DNA from: an uncultured Prevotellaceae bacterium
GTDB lineage: Bacteria > Bacteroidota > Bacteroidia > Bacteroidales > Bacteroidaceae
Assembly: GCA_900319385.1 (NCBI GenBank)
Contig: ONOG01000011.1
Coordinates: 1-64,000, forward strand
Direction of reading: 5' to 3'
Length of the DNA: 64,000 nucleotides
Both the position numbers and the translations under genes were made by a program. Below, in pieces: positions 37,414 through 46,035 of this stretch (within the stretch, counting starts at the first letter, position 1; the number at the start of each line of letters is the position of its first letter). Under the pieces are notes generated by a model. It made no database searches. It was not told where the DNA came from and saw only the letters and a program-made list of their open reading frames with translations.

Positions 37414-37950
37414 ATGAGCATAGAATTCTTTACACGGCTTGGGCGCATGGCGCTGATCCTCGGGGTGCAGCTCCTGTTGCTGAATCATATCCACCTGTTC
37501 GGATATGCCACGCCCGTCGTGCTTGCCTACCTGACGCTGACAATGCGGCGGGGAACGTCGCGCGTGGCGATGCTGCTGTGGGGATTCTGCATCGGACTGC
37601 TCTACGACATGGCGTCGAACACGATGGGGATGGCGATGGCGACCTGCACCCTGCTGGCGATGTTGCAGCCCGTACTCCTCAAGCTCTTTGCGCCGGCCGA
37701 CGCCCCTGAGGACATGCGCCCCACCATGCGATCCATGGGTGCGCGGCCCTATCTCCTCTATGCACTGTTCACCATGTTGCTCTTCCATATCGTCTTCTAC
37801 GCCCTCGATGCCTTTACCCTCAGCAACTGGCCCGTCACCCTGATGGCGATTGGATGCAGTACGGTGATGGCCTTCCTGTTTGTAGTCATTGTCCAACTGC
37901 TGACGAACTCCATCGAAACTTCCCGTGAGCAAAAGCATTCTCGAAAATAG
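37414..37950 (+). CDS. mreD: Rod-shape-determining protein MreD
   Basis: A 178-residue small polytopic membrane protein with about five hydrophobic segments, the expected MreD size and place between mreC and mrdA. The last 26 bases overlap the mrdA start, suggesting coupled translation. Confidence 0.92.
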   Translation: MSIEFFTRLGRMALILGVQLLLLNHIHLFGYATPVVLAYLTLTMRRGTSRVAMLLWGFCIGLLYDMASNTMGMAMATCTLLAMLQPVLLKLFAPADAPEDMRPTMRSMGARPYLLYALFTMLLFHIVFYALDAFTLSNWPVTLMAIGCSTVMAFLFVVIVQLLTNSIETSREQKHSRK

Positions 37951-39811
37951 ACGCTATGTGATAGGCGGCATTGCCGTGCTTATTGTCTTGGCCTACATCG
38001 CACGGCTCGCATTCCTGCAGCTGATGAGCGACGACTACAAGGCCAGTGCCGACAACAATGCCTTCTATAACAACGTCATCTATCCCTCGCGTGGCACCAT
38101 CTACGACCGCAACGGGAAGATGCTCGTCTATAATCAGCCTGCCTACGACCTGATGGTTATCGCCAACGAACTCGAGGGCCTGGACACCCTCGACTTCTGC
38201 CGGACGATGGGCATGAGCCGCGAACAGTTTGACGCGCGGATGTCTCAAATCAAGGATCGGAACAAAAACCCTGGCTATTCTTCCTACACCCAACAGGTGT
38301 TCCAGACACAGCTCTCGGCTGCAGACTACTCTGTGCTGCAGGAGAAGCTGTTTCGCTACAAAGGCTTCTACATACGGAGCCGCACCGTGCGGAAGTATGC
38401 CTTCCCCTATCTGGCCCACGTGCTGGGCGACGTCGCCGAAGTGTCGCCGGCCGATATAGAGCGCGACCCCTACTACGAGCCTGGCGACTACATGGGCAAA
38501 CAGGGCATTGAACGTTCGTACGAGCAGGACCTGCGCGGCGAGAAAGGCGTCGAAGTGCTGCTGCGCGACGCACGTGGACGTATTCAAGGGCATTACAAGA
38601 ACGGTGCTTTCGACCGAAAACCCAAGCCCGGACGGGACCTCACCCTCAGCATCGACCTCGACCTGCAGGCGCTGGGTGAGCGCTTGATGGAGGGAAAACT
38701 CGGGGCTATCGTGGCCATCGAACCGAAGACCGGCGAAGTGCTCTGCATGGTGTCGGGACCCACCTACGACCCTCGCCAGCTCGAAGGAAAGGAGCGTGGA
38801 AAACGGATGATCGAGATGGGAAAGGATCCACTCAAGCCTCTGCTCAACCGTGCGGTGATGGGTACCTATCCGCCAGGTTCGACATTCAAGACCTCACAAG
38901 CCCTCACCTTCCTCCAGGAAGGCATCATCACGCCCCAGACAGCCTACCCATGTTCGCGCGGTTTCCGCCTCGGCGGCTTCAAGATGGGGTGCCACGGACA
39001 CCCTGCACCGCTGCCGCTCGTGCCCGCCATCGCCACCTCGTGCAACGGCTACTTTGGCTGGGGACTCTACCACATGCTGAACAACCGTACGAAGTACAAG
39101 ACCATCCAGGAGGCAATGACTACGTGGAAGGACTACATGGTGTCGATGGGCTTCGGCTACAAGCTCGGCATCGATCTGCCCAGTGAGCTCCGCGGACTCA
39201 TTCCCAACGCGCCCTACTACGACAAGGCGCACGGCACCAACTGGAACGCCATCAGCGTCATCTCTATCTCCATCGGGCAGGGCGAAGTGCTGCTCACGCC
39301 GCTTCAAATTGCCAACCTCGGCGCCACCATCGCCAACCGTGGCTACTACATCACGCCGCACGTGGTGAAGGAGGTGAAGGGTGGGGCGCTGGCCGACAGT
39401 CTGCTGACGAAGCATGTGACGAAGGTAGAGCCGAAATACTACGAATTTGTCTGCGAAGGAATGCGCAAGGCGGTGCTGGGCGGTACCTGTAAGGGGGCTG
39501 CCTACCTGCCATTCGAGGCCTGCGGAAAGACGGGTACGGCGCAGAACCCGCACGGCCAGGACCACTCTGCCTTCATGGGCTTTGCGCCGAAGGACGACCC
39601 GAAGATTGCCATCTGCGTGTATGTGGAGAACGGTAAATGGGGCGCCACCTACGGCGTGCCCATCGGTGCACTGATGATGGAGCAGTACATCAACGGCAAA
39701 CTGTCGCCGTCGAGTGAGGCCAAAGCCGAGGCCTTCCAGCACCGACACATCAGCTACGAAGCCCGCACGGCCAAGGAGCAGAAGAAAGAAAAATCGAAAA
39801 GTGAACGGTGA
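37925..39811 (+). CDS. mrdA: Penicillin-binding protein 2 (elongation transpeptidase)
   Basis: A 628-residue protein, GTG start at 37925. One N-terminal membrane anchor (about 8-27), the PBP dimerisation domain (RGTIYDRNGKMLVYN onward), then the transpeptidase domain with Ser319 in STFK, the SCN motif (SCNGYFGWGL) and KTGTAQNP. It crosslinks side-wall peptidoglycan together with RodA. The last about 10 codons (KEQKKEKSKSER) lie in the 'gaaaagtgaacggtgaaaag' word array that also forms the RodA N-terminus. Confidence 0.96.
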   Translation: MSKSILENRRYVIGGIAVLIVLAYIARLAFLQLMSDDYKASADNNAFYNNVIYPSRGTIYDRNGKMLVYNQPAYDLMVIANELEGLDTLDFCRTMGMSREQFDARMSQIKDRNKNPGYSSYTQQVFQTQLSAADYSVLQEKLFRYKGFYIRSRTVRKYAFPYLAHVLGDVAEVSPADIERDPYYEPGDYMGKQGIERSYEQDLRGEKGVEVLLRDARGRIQGHYKNGAFDRKPKPGRDLTLSIDLDLQALGERLMEGKLGAIVAIEPKTGEVLCMVSGPTYDPRQLEGKERGKRMIEMGKDPLKPLLNRAVMGTYPPGSTFKTSQALTFLQEGIITPQTAYPCSRGFRLGGFKMGCHGHPAPLPLVPAIATSCNGYFGWGLYHMLNNRTKYKTIQEAMTTWKDYMVSMGFGYKLGIDLPSELRGLIPNAPYYDKAHGTNWNAISVISISIGQGEVLLTPLQIANLGATIANRGYYITPHVVKEVKGGALADSLLTKHVTKVEPKYYEFVCEGMRKAVLGGTCKGAAYLPFEACGKTGTAQNPHGQDHSAFMGFAPKDDPKIAICVYVENGKWGATYGVPIGALMMEQYINGKLSPSSEAKAEAFQHRHISYEARTAKEQKKEKSKSER

Positions 39812-39853
39812 AAAAGCGAAACGTGAAAAGTGAACGGTGAAAAGTTAAACGAA
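39795..39853. repeat. Short-word array spanning the mrdA-rodA junction
   Basis: Words of the form 'gaaaagtgaacggtgaaa' repeat three to four times across the end of mrdA, the 18-base gap and the first codons of rodA. The same word family appears in the tail linker at 8926-8958 and inside the gene at 55633-57777. Confidence 0.7.
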
Positions 39854-41308
39854 ACGACCAATAAGGGCATCTTCCTCTCCCTCGACTGGTGGACCATCAT
39901 CCTCTACCTCGTCCTGCTCGTATGGGGGTGGTTCTCGGTGTGCGGTGCCAGTTACAGCTTTGAGCACCCCGACCTGTTCAGCTTCGAGGAATACAGCGGC
40001 AAACAGCTCGTGTGGATCGGTACAAGCGTTTTGCTGGCGGCGATGCTGCTGTTTGTCGAAAAACGGTTCTACGAGCTCTCAGCCTACTTCCTCTACGGGG
40101 CGATGATGTTTCTGCTCATCGTCACCATCTTCATTGCGCCCGACACCAAGGGCTCCCACTCTTGGATTCCGCTCGGAGCGGGCATCAAGCTTCAGCCCGC
40201 TGAGTTTGCCAAGTTTTCCGTCGCGCTGGCCATGGGCAAGTTCATGAGTCGCTACGGCTACGAGCTGCGGCGTCCCAAGGACTTTTTCACCACCGTCGGG
40301 CTGTTCATCTTCCCCATGCTGCTCATCGTGCTGCAGCGCGAGACGGGTTCGGCGCTGGTCTATCTGGCCTTTTTCCTCGTTCTCTATCGCGAAGGCATGA
40401 CCGGCAGCCTGCTCTTTACGGCCTTTGCCGCCGTCGTGTATTTCGTCGTAGGCATCCGTTTTGGCGAAGACATGATTGGTCAGATGCCGGTGTCGGTTGG
40501 CGAGTTTTCGGTCTTGCTCCTGGCACAGTTCTTCACGCTGGGGATGACACAGGTGTATGGCCAGCAGTGGAGCGAAACCCGTCTCATGCTCTACGTCGTG
40601 CTGATTGCCGATGTACTGGCATTCCTCTTCTCCAAGTTTGTGATTCCGTTTGACGTGTGCTGGGTATTGCTCGCCGTGGTTGTCCTGCAAGCCATCTATC
40701 TCGTCTGGCTTGCGGTCAAGCGGCAGTCGTGGCGTCATGCCCTCATCGCCGCCTTCGCGCTGTTCTCAGCCTCGATGTTCTATCTGTGCGACACGCTGCT
40801 CGAACATCTTGACGACCACCAACGAGTGCGCATCGAAGTGCTGTTGGGCAAGCGTGATGACCTGCGTGGCGCCGGTTACAACGTCAATCAGGCTAAGATA
40901 GCTATCGGCAGCGGAGGCCTCGCGGGCAAAGGATTCCTCAATGGAACGCAGACCAAGCTGAAGTACGTGCCCGAGCAGAACACCGACTTCATCTTCTGCA
41001 CGGTCGGCGAAGAGGAAGGTTTCGTCGGCTCGACAGGCGTGCTCGTCGTCTATCTTATCTTCATTCTCCGTCTCTTGAAACTTTCCGAACGCCAGCCCGA
41101 CACTCTGGGCCGCGTCTATGGCTACAGTGTGTCGTCCATTTTCCTCTTTCACCTGTTTATCAATGTGGGGATGGTGTTGGGGCTCACTCCCGTCATCGGC
41201 ATCCCGCTTCCCTTCTTCTCCTATGGCGGTTCCTCGCTGTGGGGCTTCACCATTCTGCTGTTTATCTTCCTGCGAATGGATGCTGAACGCAACCTGAAGC
41301 GGCAGTGA
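39830..41308 (+). CDS. rodA: SEDS peptidoglycan glycosyltransferase RodA
   Basis: A 492-residue polytopic protein of the SEDS family that polymerises lipid II during elongation, with PBP2 as partner. Family blocks: GSHSWIPLGAGIKLQPAEFAKFSVAL, LLIVLQRETGSALVYLAFF, and the C-terminal VLGLTPVIGIPLPFFSYGGSS. It is longer than E. coli RodA because of an extra membrane stretch around residues 210-330, as is common in Bacteroidetes. The start is uncertain: GTG at 39830 lies in a repeat array, and a later non-ATG start before GIFLSLDWW is possible. Confidence 0.94.
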   Translation: MNGEKLNETTNKGIFLSLDWWTIILYLVLLVWGWFSVCGASYSFEHPDLFSFEEYSGKQLVWIGTSVLLAAMLLFVEKRFYELSAYFLYGAMMFLLIVTIFIAPDTKGSHSWIPLGAGIKLQPAEFAKFSVALAMGKFMSRYGYELRRPKDFFTTVGLFIFPMLLIVLQRETGSALVYLAFFLVLYREGMTGSLLFTAFAAVVYFVVGIRFGEDMIGQMPVSVGEFSVLLLAQFFTLGMTQVYGQQWSETRLMLYVVLIADVLAFLFSKFVIPFDVCWVLLAVVVLQAIYLVWLAVKRQSWRHALIAAFALFSASMFYLCDTLLEHLDDHQRVRIEVLLGKRDDLRGAGYNVNQAKIAIGSGGLAGKGFLNGTQTKLKYVPEQNTDFIFCTVGEEEGFVGSTGVLVVYLIFILRLLKLSERQPDTLGRVYGYSVSSIFLFHLFINVGMVLGLTPVIGIPLPFFSYGGSSLWGFTILLFIFLRMDAERNLKRQ

Positions 41309-41450
41309 GACCACGAATTACACGAATTACACGAATAGCATATCCTTCATCAGTAAATATGCAATTCGTGTCATTCGTGCCGTTCGTGGTTAAAAAACGG
41401 ATGTGTAATCTTCGTGTCATTCGTGGTCGAAGTTCGCTTCGTGCAATCGC
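41309..41450. repeat. Inverted short words between rodA and the symporter gene
   Basis: 'cacgaattacacgaat' words on the left and their complement ('attcgtgtcattcgtg') on the right could fold into a hairpin in this convergent gap, probably acting as terminator for both genes. Confidence 0.6.
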
Positions 41451-41454
41451 AGTG

Positions 41455-42822
41455 TCAGAACAGTCCGAAGTTGCCCAGGATGACGGCGAGGATGAGGAAG
41501 GGAGTGATGTAGCGCAGGACGAAGATGAGCGCTCGGAAATAGGGAGCGCGGACGCTGCCTCTGTTCGTCAGTTCGTCGCGGAAAAGCTGGCGGTCCAGAT
41601 ACCAGCCCGCGAACAGGGCGATGAACATGCCGCCGACTGGCAGGCAGATGTTCGACGCTGTCCAGTCGAGGAGTTCGAAGATGGTCATGCCGAACAGCTT
41701 CACGTCGCTCATCACGCCGAACGACAGCGCGCAGAAGATGCCCAGCACGATGCTCAGCGTGGTCTCGACCAAGGCCGAACGCTTGCGCGGCAGGTTGAAT
41801 TCCTCCGACATATAACTCGTCACCACTTCGTGCATCGAGATGGTGCTGGTCAGGGCTGCCACGATGAGCAGCAGGTAGAACATCACGCTGAACACGTAGG
41901 ACAGCACCGGCAGGCTTCCGAACGCCTGCTGGAACACGTTGGGCAGGGTGATGAAGATGAGCGACGGACCGATGTCCTGCGGGGTGAGCCCGTAGTTGGC
42001 TGCCGCAGCCGCGGGGAAGATGATGAAGCCCGCCATCAGCGCGATCAACGTGTCGATGATGACCACTTGCAGCGTCGTCTTCGCCAGATTCGTCTTCCGG
42101 TCGAAATACGAGGCGTAGGTGCACAGACAGCCCATACCCAGCGACAGCGAGTAGAACGCCTGCCCCATGGCGTTGAGCACAGTGCTGCTGTTCACCTTCG
42201 AGAAGTCGGGTCGCAGCATGAACTCCACGCCGCTGGCAGCCCCAGGCATGCTCACCGAGCACGCCACCAGCACGCCGATGAGGATGAAAAGCATGGGCAT
42301 CAGGATCTTCGACCAGCGTTCGATGCCGCGTGCCACGCCGCGCACGATGACGAAGTGGGTGAGCAGCACGAAGAAGATGAGCCACACGGCGGGCATCACG
42401 GGGTCGGAGGCAAAGTCGTTGAACACCTTCTCAAACTCGGCCCTCGTCGTCATGCCGCGGAAGCAGTTGAAGATGGCCAGACAGGCATACTCCACCGTCC
42501 AGCCCGCCACCACGGCGTAGTAGCTCAGGATGAAGAAACCGGTGAACACACCGAGCCGTCCCACCCATTTCCAGGGGGTGCCGGGTGCCAGCTTCTGGTA
42601 GGCACGCGCCGTGTTCGACTGCGTGTGACGTCCGATCATGAATTCGCTCATCATGATGGGCATGCCCAGCAACACGATGCAGCAGATATAGACCAGAATG
42701 AAGGCCGCACCGCCGTTTCGACCCGTCTCGATGGGGAAACGCCAGATGTTGCCCAAGCCCACGGCACTGCCGGCAGCCGCCAGGATGGCACCTATCTTAC
42801 TACCAAAATTTTCGCGTTCCAT
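41455..42822 (-). CDS. Sodium-dependent symporter, neurotransmitter transporter (NSS) family
   Basis: A 455-residue, about 12-segment membrane transporter. The family start NFGSKIGAILAAAGSAVGLGNIWRFP carries the sodium and substrate sites of the first helix, and GGAAFILVYICCIVLLGMP follows. It probably imports an amino acid with Na+. The -7 box TAACTTTG on the minus strand (42827-42834) ends only about 5 bases before the ATG, so the mRNA would be nearly leaderless if that box is used. Confidence 0.93.
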   Translation of the reverse strand: MERENFGSKIGAILAAAGSAVGLGNIWRFPIETGRNGGAAFILVYICCIVLLGMPIMMSEFMIGRHTQSNTARAYQKLAPGTPWKWVGRLGVFTGFFILSYYAVVAGWTVEYACLAIFNCFRGMTTRAEFEKVFNDFASDPVMPAVWLIFFVLLTHFVIVRGVARGIERWSKILMPMLFILIGVLVACSVSMPGAASGVEFMLRPDFSKVNSSTVLNAMGQAFYSLSLGMGCLCTYASYFDRKTNLAKTTLQVVIIDTLIALMAGFIIFPAAAAANYGLTPQDIGPSLIFITLPNVFQQAFGSLPVLSYVFSVMFYLLLIVAALTSTISMHEVVTSYMSEEFNLPRKRSALVETTLSIVLGIFCALSFGVMSDVKLFGMTIFELLDWTASNICLPVGGMFIALFAGWYLDRQLFRDELTNRGSVRAPYFRALIFVLRYITPFLILAVILGNFGLF

Positions 42823-42826
42823 GCTG

Positions 42827-42854
42827 CAAAGTTACAACATTTTCCGTAACTTTG
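42827..42854. promoter_or_regulatory. Divergent -7 boxes for the symporter (minus) and VanZ-like gene (plus)
   Basis: Minus-strand TAACTTTG at 42827-42834 and plus-strand TAACTTTG at 42847-42854, in the 54-base gap between the two starts. Confidence 0.55.
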
Positions 42855-42876
42855 CACACTAATTGTAAGTAAAACT

Positions 42877-43293
42877 ATGCAAAAACCTTTTCTTTTGAAA
42901 TATTTTTGGTCGATTCTGGCCACGCTCACGGCGTTTGTGCTGTCGGTGATGCCCGTTCCCGAGATGCCCGACCTGGACGATGTTCCCCTGATGGACAAGT
43001 GGGTGCACATGCTGATGTACGCCGGAGTGGCGACGGCTGTGTGGTTCGATGCCTACCGAAGCCGCGACGACCGCCGCGTCACGCCCGCCATCCTGCTCTG
43101 GGCAGTGCTGTTTCCCATCCTGCTGGGCGGCGCACTCGAACTCTGGCAGAAGTATCTGACCGACTGCCGTTCGGGCGAGTGGCTCGACTTCGTGGCCGAC
43201 ACCATCGGCACGCTCGTCGCCCTGCCCGTCGGCCTGTGGCTCGTGCGGCCCTACGCACGGCGGCTAAGTCGATTTATGAAGGGACTTCATTAG
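42877..43293 (+). CDS. VanZ-like membrane protein
   Basis: A 138-residue protein with four hydrophobic segments. The VanZ-like features include MDKWVHMLMYAGVATAVWF and GALELWQKYLTDCRSGEWLDFVADTIGTLVAL, where the polar D-x-x-D-x-x-A-N/D-type segment precedes the last helix. The cellular role of this family in Bacteroidetes is not established. The last 30 bases overlap the end of the convergent HExxH gene. Confidence 0.9.
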   Translation: MQKPFLLKYFWSILATLTAFVLSVMPVPEMPDLDDVPLMDKWVHMLMYAGVATAVWFDAYRSRDDRRVTPAILLWAVLFPILLGGALELWQKYLTDCRSGEWLDFVADTIGTLVALPVGLWLVRPYARRLSRFMKGLH

Positions 43294-43644
43294 TTTGGAG
43301 TTCTCCTTTGTGGGCAGGGTAGGGGAGGTCCCCCTCAGCCAGGCATAGGGACGGCGGCGGCGCAGGTAGTCGAGGTCGCGCTCGTGGTCGTAGGCTTCGC
43401 GTTCGAAGCGGATGGCATGGTAGGCCCGCAAACCGTTGTGTACGATGGCGAGGCGCACGAGCCACTCGACCACATACCACAGGTAGAAGCCCACGAAAAG
43501 CGTCTCGACCATCTGCCGTGTGTGGATGCGCTCATGGTTGAGATCGACAGGCGTGAGCCGTACATTGCGCCGCGTGAAGATGAGGCCGCAGATGTTGACG
43601 GCCAGGAATCGCGGAAAGGGGATGAGAGGGTTGCGGATAATCAT
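43264..43644 (-). CDS. Small protein with HERIH zinc-type motif and central membrane segment
   Basis: A 126-residue protein. The ATG at 43644 (MIIRNPLIPFPRFLAVN) is preferred to a TTG six codons upstream. The motif LNHERIHTRQM has the HExxH form of zincin peptidases, followed by a hydrophobic segment (LFVGFYLWYVVEWLVRL) and a later FEREAYDHERD that could supply another acidic ligand. I recall similar short hypothetical proteins in Bacteroidetes but know no assigned function. It overlaps the VanZ-like gene by 30 bases tail to tail. Confidence 0.8.
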   Translation of the reverse strand: MIIRNPLIPFPRFLAVNICGLIFTRRNVRLTPVDLNHERIHTRQMVETLFVGFYLWYVVEWLVRLAIVHNGLRAYHAIRFEREAYDHERDLDYLRRRRPYAWLRGTSPTLPTKENSKLMKSLHKST

Positions 43645-43744
43645 AGCGTCTTCGGCCTGCAAATTTAGGGATTATATCCCACAAATTCAAGTTTTTCGGG
43701 CGAAAAGGATTTCCGTCGCTTCGCAACAGCCGCGCCGCCACCAC

Positions 43745-44404
43745 CGCTTCACGAATTATTAAACTCAACTTTCGGAAGTTTTTTTATACCATGAATTGCA
43801 TGAATAATATGAATTATGGTCTGCGAAGCGGGGATGGCAACCATGAATGGTGAAGCCTTGCGGCTTTATTGTCTGCTGGAGAGATATAGATGCGGAGCAT
43901 CCACCATTGATGGTTGCTACCATTCATGGTTGAAGACATGAATTCAGAGTATCCATAAAGGGACTCTGGTTCATGTTATTCATGCAATTCATGGTATAAA
44001 AAAAGATATACAAGGAATCATAACTTCCGAAAGTTGCGTTTTTTACTTTCGCTTCACGCTGCACACTCCGCGCTTCACGAATTATTAAACTCAACTTTCG
44101 GAAGTTTTTTTATACCATGAATTGCATGAATAATATGAATGATGGTCTGCGAAGCGAGGATGGTAACCATGAATGGTGAAGCCTTACGGCTTTATTGTCT
44201 GCTGGAGAGATATAGATGCGGAGCATCCACCATTGATGGTTGCCATCATTCATGGTTGAAGACATGAATTCAGAGCATCCATAAAGGGACTCTGGTTCAT
44301 GGTATTCATGCAATTCATGGTATAAAAAAAGATATACAAGGAATCATAACTTCCGAAAGTTGAGTTTTTTACTTTCGCTTCACGTTTCACACTCCGCGCT
44401 TCAC
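43745..44404. repeat. Two tandem copies of a 326-base element with terminal inverted repeats
   Basis: Unit 1 starts at 43745 and unit 2 at 44071; both begin cgcttcacgaattattaaac and are nearly identical. Within unit 1, 35-base inverted ends (43779-43813 and 43970-44004; one mismatch) read ttataccatgaattgcatg. The interior is full of accat(g)aatggt palindromes. A diverged third copy in opposite orientation lies at 54701-54914. There is no coding capacity; it is like a miniature inverted-repeat element or a structured RNA. Confidence 0.85.
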
Positions 44405-44461
44405 ATTCCACCGCGGCGCCTTTCAAACTCGGCTGCGGCGAAGAATAAACTCGGCTGCTGT

Positions 44462-44569
44462 GCGGAAAAATCTCAAAATATCATTGAAATTTGTAGAAAT
44501 ATCAATGGAATTTGTAAGAATATCACTGGAATTTTTGAAAATATCAGTGATATTTTGAGATTTTTCCGC
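44462..44569. repeat. Palindromic 21-bp-repeat element, copy C
   Basis: The 30-base arms (44462-44491 and 44540-44569, two mismatches) start gcggaaaaatctcaaaata. The core shows the period clearly: AAATATCAATGGAATTTGTAA, then a variant, 21 bases apart. It is in the plus-strand upstream region of mdh. Confidence 0.85.
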
Positions 44570-44640
44570 GCACAAACGGAGTTTGGTGTGAACCGTGGCG
44601 GAGTTTTGTGTGCAGCGCAGCTGTGTTTTTTCGGCCCGCC

Positions 44641-44685
44641 CACGGCCTCTACATCAAGAACGGCCGCACGTACAGGGCCGACTAA
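44641..44685 (+). pseudogene. Possible remnant of a tail-protein C-terminus
   Basis: Fourteen codons plus stop read HGLYIKNGRTYRAD, resembling the GLYIVNGKKVxVK ends of the secreted tail proteins in this window. No matching protein-coding frame precedes it, and a terminator-like hairpin follows at 44741. It may be the decayed 3' end of such a gene; chance similarity is not excluded. Confidence 0.35.
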
Positions 44686-44740
44686 ACACGTTAGTTTCTT
44701 TTTTGATTCAGCCGCCGCTGCGACGCTGTTTTCGTTCAAC

Positions 44741-44777
44741 CGACATTGCAAAGAAGCCTGACTTCCGAGCAATGTCG
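44741..44777 (+). terminator. Orphan rho-independent terminator-like hairpin
   Basis: Arms cgacattgc and gcaatgtcg (9 bp) are followed by a run of seven T residues. There is no complete gene immediately upstream on this strand, consistent with the remnant at 44641 or with an unannotated transcript. Confidence 0.6.
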
Positions 44778-44808
44778 CTTTTTTTGTCATTTTTTTGACA
44801 GTTAAGAT

Positions 44809-44838
44809 TTGACGTTTCACATTTTTGCTGTATATTTG
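44809..44838 (+). promoter_or_regulatory. Promoter of mdh
   Basis: TTG (44809-44811), 19 bases, TATATTTG (44831-44838), about 71 bases before the start. A small acggcc/ggccgt hairpin lies in the leader near 44848-44863. Confidence 0.85.
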
Positions 44839-44909
44839 CAAATACTACGGCCCCGAGGCCGTCTTTGCAAGATTTTAATTGTTAACTATTAATTCTAAAT
44901 TTATTTATT

Positions 44910-45908
44910 ATGGATTTTCTGACCAATGACAAACTCGTGATTGTCGGTGCCGGTGGTGCAATCGGTTCGACGATGGTTCAGCTGGCGCTGACGATGAAGC
45001 TGACCCCCAACGTGTGCCTCTACGACGTCTATGCTCCGGGCATGGAAGGCGTGATGGAGGAGATGTTCCACTGCGGCTACGACGGTGTGAACCTCACAGC
45101 TACGACCGACGTCGCTGAGGCTTTCAAGGATGCAAAGTACATCATCTCGTCGGGCGGTGCTCCCCGTAAGGCTGGCATGACCCGCGAGGACCTGCTCGCC
45201 GGCAACTGCAAGATTGCCGAGGAACTGGGCAAGAACATCAAGCAGTACTGCCCCGACGTGAAGCACGTCACCGTTATCTTCAACCCCGCCGACCTCACAG
45301 GTCTGGTAACGCTGCTCTACAGCGGTCTGAAACCTGGACAAGTGACCACACTGGCTGCCCTCGACTCTACACGTCTGCAGTCGGCTCTGGCCAAGAAGTT
45401 CGGCGTGAAGCAGTATGAAGTGACCGGTTGCGCTACCTACGGTGGCCACGGCGAACAGATGGCTGTCTTCGGCAGCGCTGTCAAGGTGGCTGGCAAGCCC
45501 CTGCACGACCTTATCGGCACACCGGCCTGCACAGAGCAGGATTGGGAAGACCTGAAGGTGGCTGTGACGAAGGGCGGCGCCAAGATTATCGAACTGCGCG
45601 GACGCAGCTCTTGGCAGAGCCCTGCCTACTGCTCGGTCGAGATGATTCGTGCCGTCATGGGCGGCGAGAAGTTCCGCTGGCCTGCAGGCACATACGTTCA
45701 GAACGAGAAGTACGACCACATCATGATGGCGATGGACACCACACTCGACGAGCGTGGCTGCACCTACAAGATGCCCCAGGGAACTCCCGAGGAAATGGCA
45801 AAGCTCGACGCCTCGTACGAGCACCTGTGCAAGATGCGCGACGAACTCGTAACGCTCGGCATCGTGCCGCCTATCAGCGAGTGGAATAAGATCAATCCGA
45901 ACTTGTAA
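44910..45908 (+). CDS. mdh: Malate dehydrogenase
   Basis: A 332-residue NAD-dependent malate/lactate dehydrogenase-family protein interconverting malate and oxaloacetate, in Bacteroidetes part of the reductive route to succinate. The N-terminal dinucleotide site is KLVIVGAGGAIGSTMV. The acidic end of the second strand is CLYDVYAPG, substrate-binding residues fall in NPADLTG, and the catalytic His is likely in TYGGHGEQMAVF. It has its own strong promoter. An inverted repeat that can terminate it follows at 45913-46021. Confidence 0.93.
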   Translation: MDFLTNDKLVIVGAGGAIGSTMVQLALTMKLTPNVCLYDVYAPGMEGVMEEMFHCGYDGVNLTATTDVAEAFKDAKYIISSGGAPRKAGMTREDLLAGNCKIAEELGKNIKQYCPDVKHVTVIFNPADLTGLVTLLYSGLKPGQVTTLAALDSTRLQSALAKKFGVKQYEVTGCATYGGHGEQMAVFGSAVKVAGKPLHDLIGTPACTEQDWEDLKVAVTKGGAKIIELRGRSSWQSPAYCSVEMIRAVMGGEKFRWPAGTYVQNEKYDHIMMAMDTTLDERGCTYKMPQGTPEEMAKLDASYEHLCKMRDELVTLGIVPPISEWNKINPNL

Positions 45909-45912
45909 TAAA

Positions 45913-46021
45913 AAGACCCTCCCCCCAACCCCTCCCTCGCAGGGAGGGGAGTAGAATGTTCTTTCCAGATAGATGGTAACTACTCCCCGCCCTACAAAGG
46001 AGGGGTTGGGGGGAGGGTCTT
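45913..46021. repeat. Perfect 23-bp inverted repeat between mdh and serB
   Basis: The arms at 45913-45935 and 45999-46021 are exact complements (aagaccctccccccaaccc and onward), with inner 'cctccctcgcagggagg' pairing. It is followed by T runs, so it can terminate mdh transcription. The same 'ccctcc...aggggttggg' word intrudes into the OPT transporter gene near 25700-25750. Confidence 0.85.
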
Positions 46022-46035
46022 CTTTTTATTTAATT

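Larger units (their letters stand above)
43645..44909. other. Repeat-rich intergenic region upstream of mdh
   Basis: No intact gene is seen. It contains two tandem 326-base repeats (43745-44404), palindromic element C (44462-44569), a short stretch that reads like the end of a tail protein (44641-44685), a terminator-like hairpin (44741-44777), and the mdh promoter (44809-44838). Confidence 0.75.

Noticed and set aside
42906..43322. Alternative frame over the VanZ-like gene
   Set aside because: The frame starting at 42877 has four clear membrane segments and VanZ-like motifs. The other frame is Arg/Ala/Pro-rich shadow.
43745..44404. CRISPR array
   Set aside because: Only two long, near-identical units exist, without short repeats and unique spacers or cas genes. 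The 21-bp repeats elsewhere also lack spacers.
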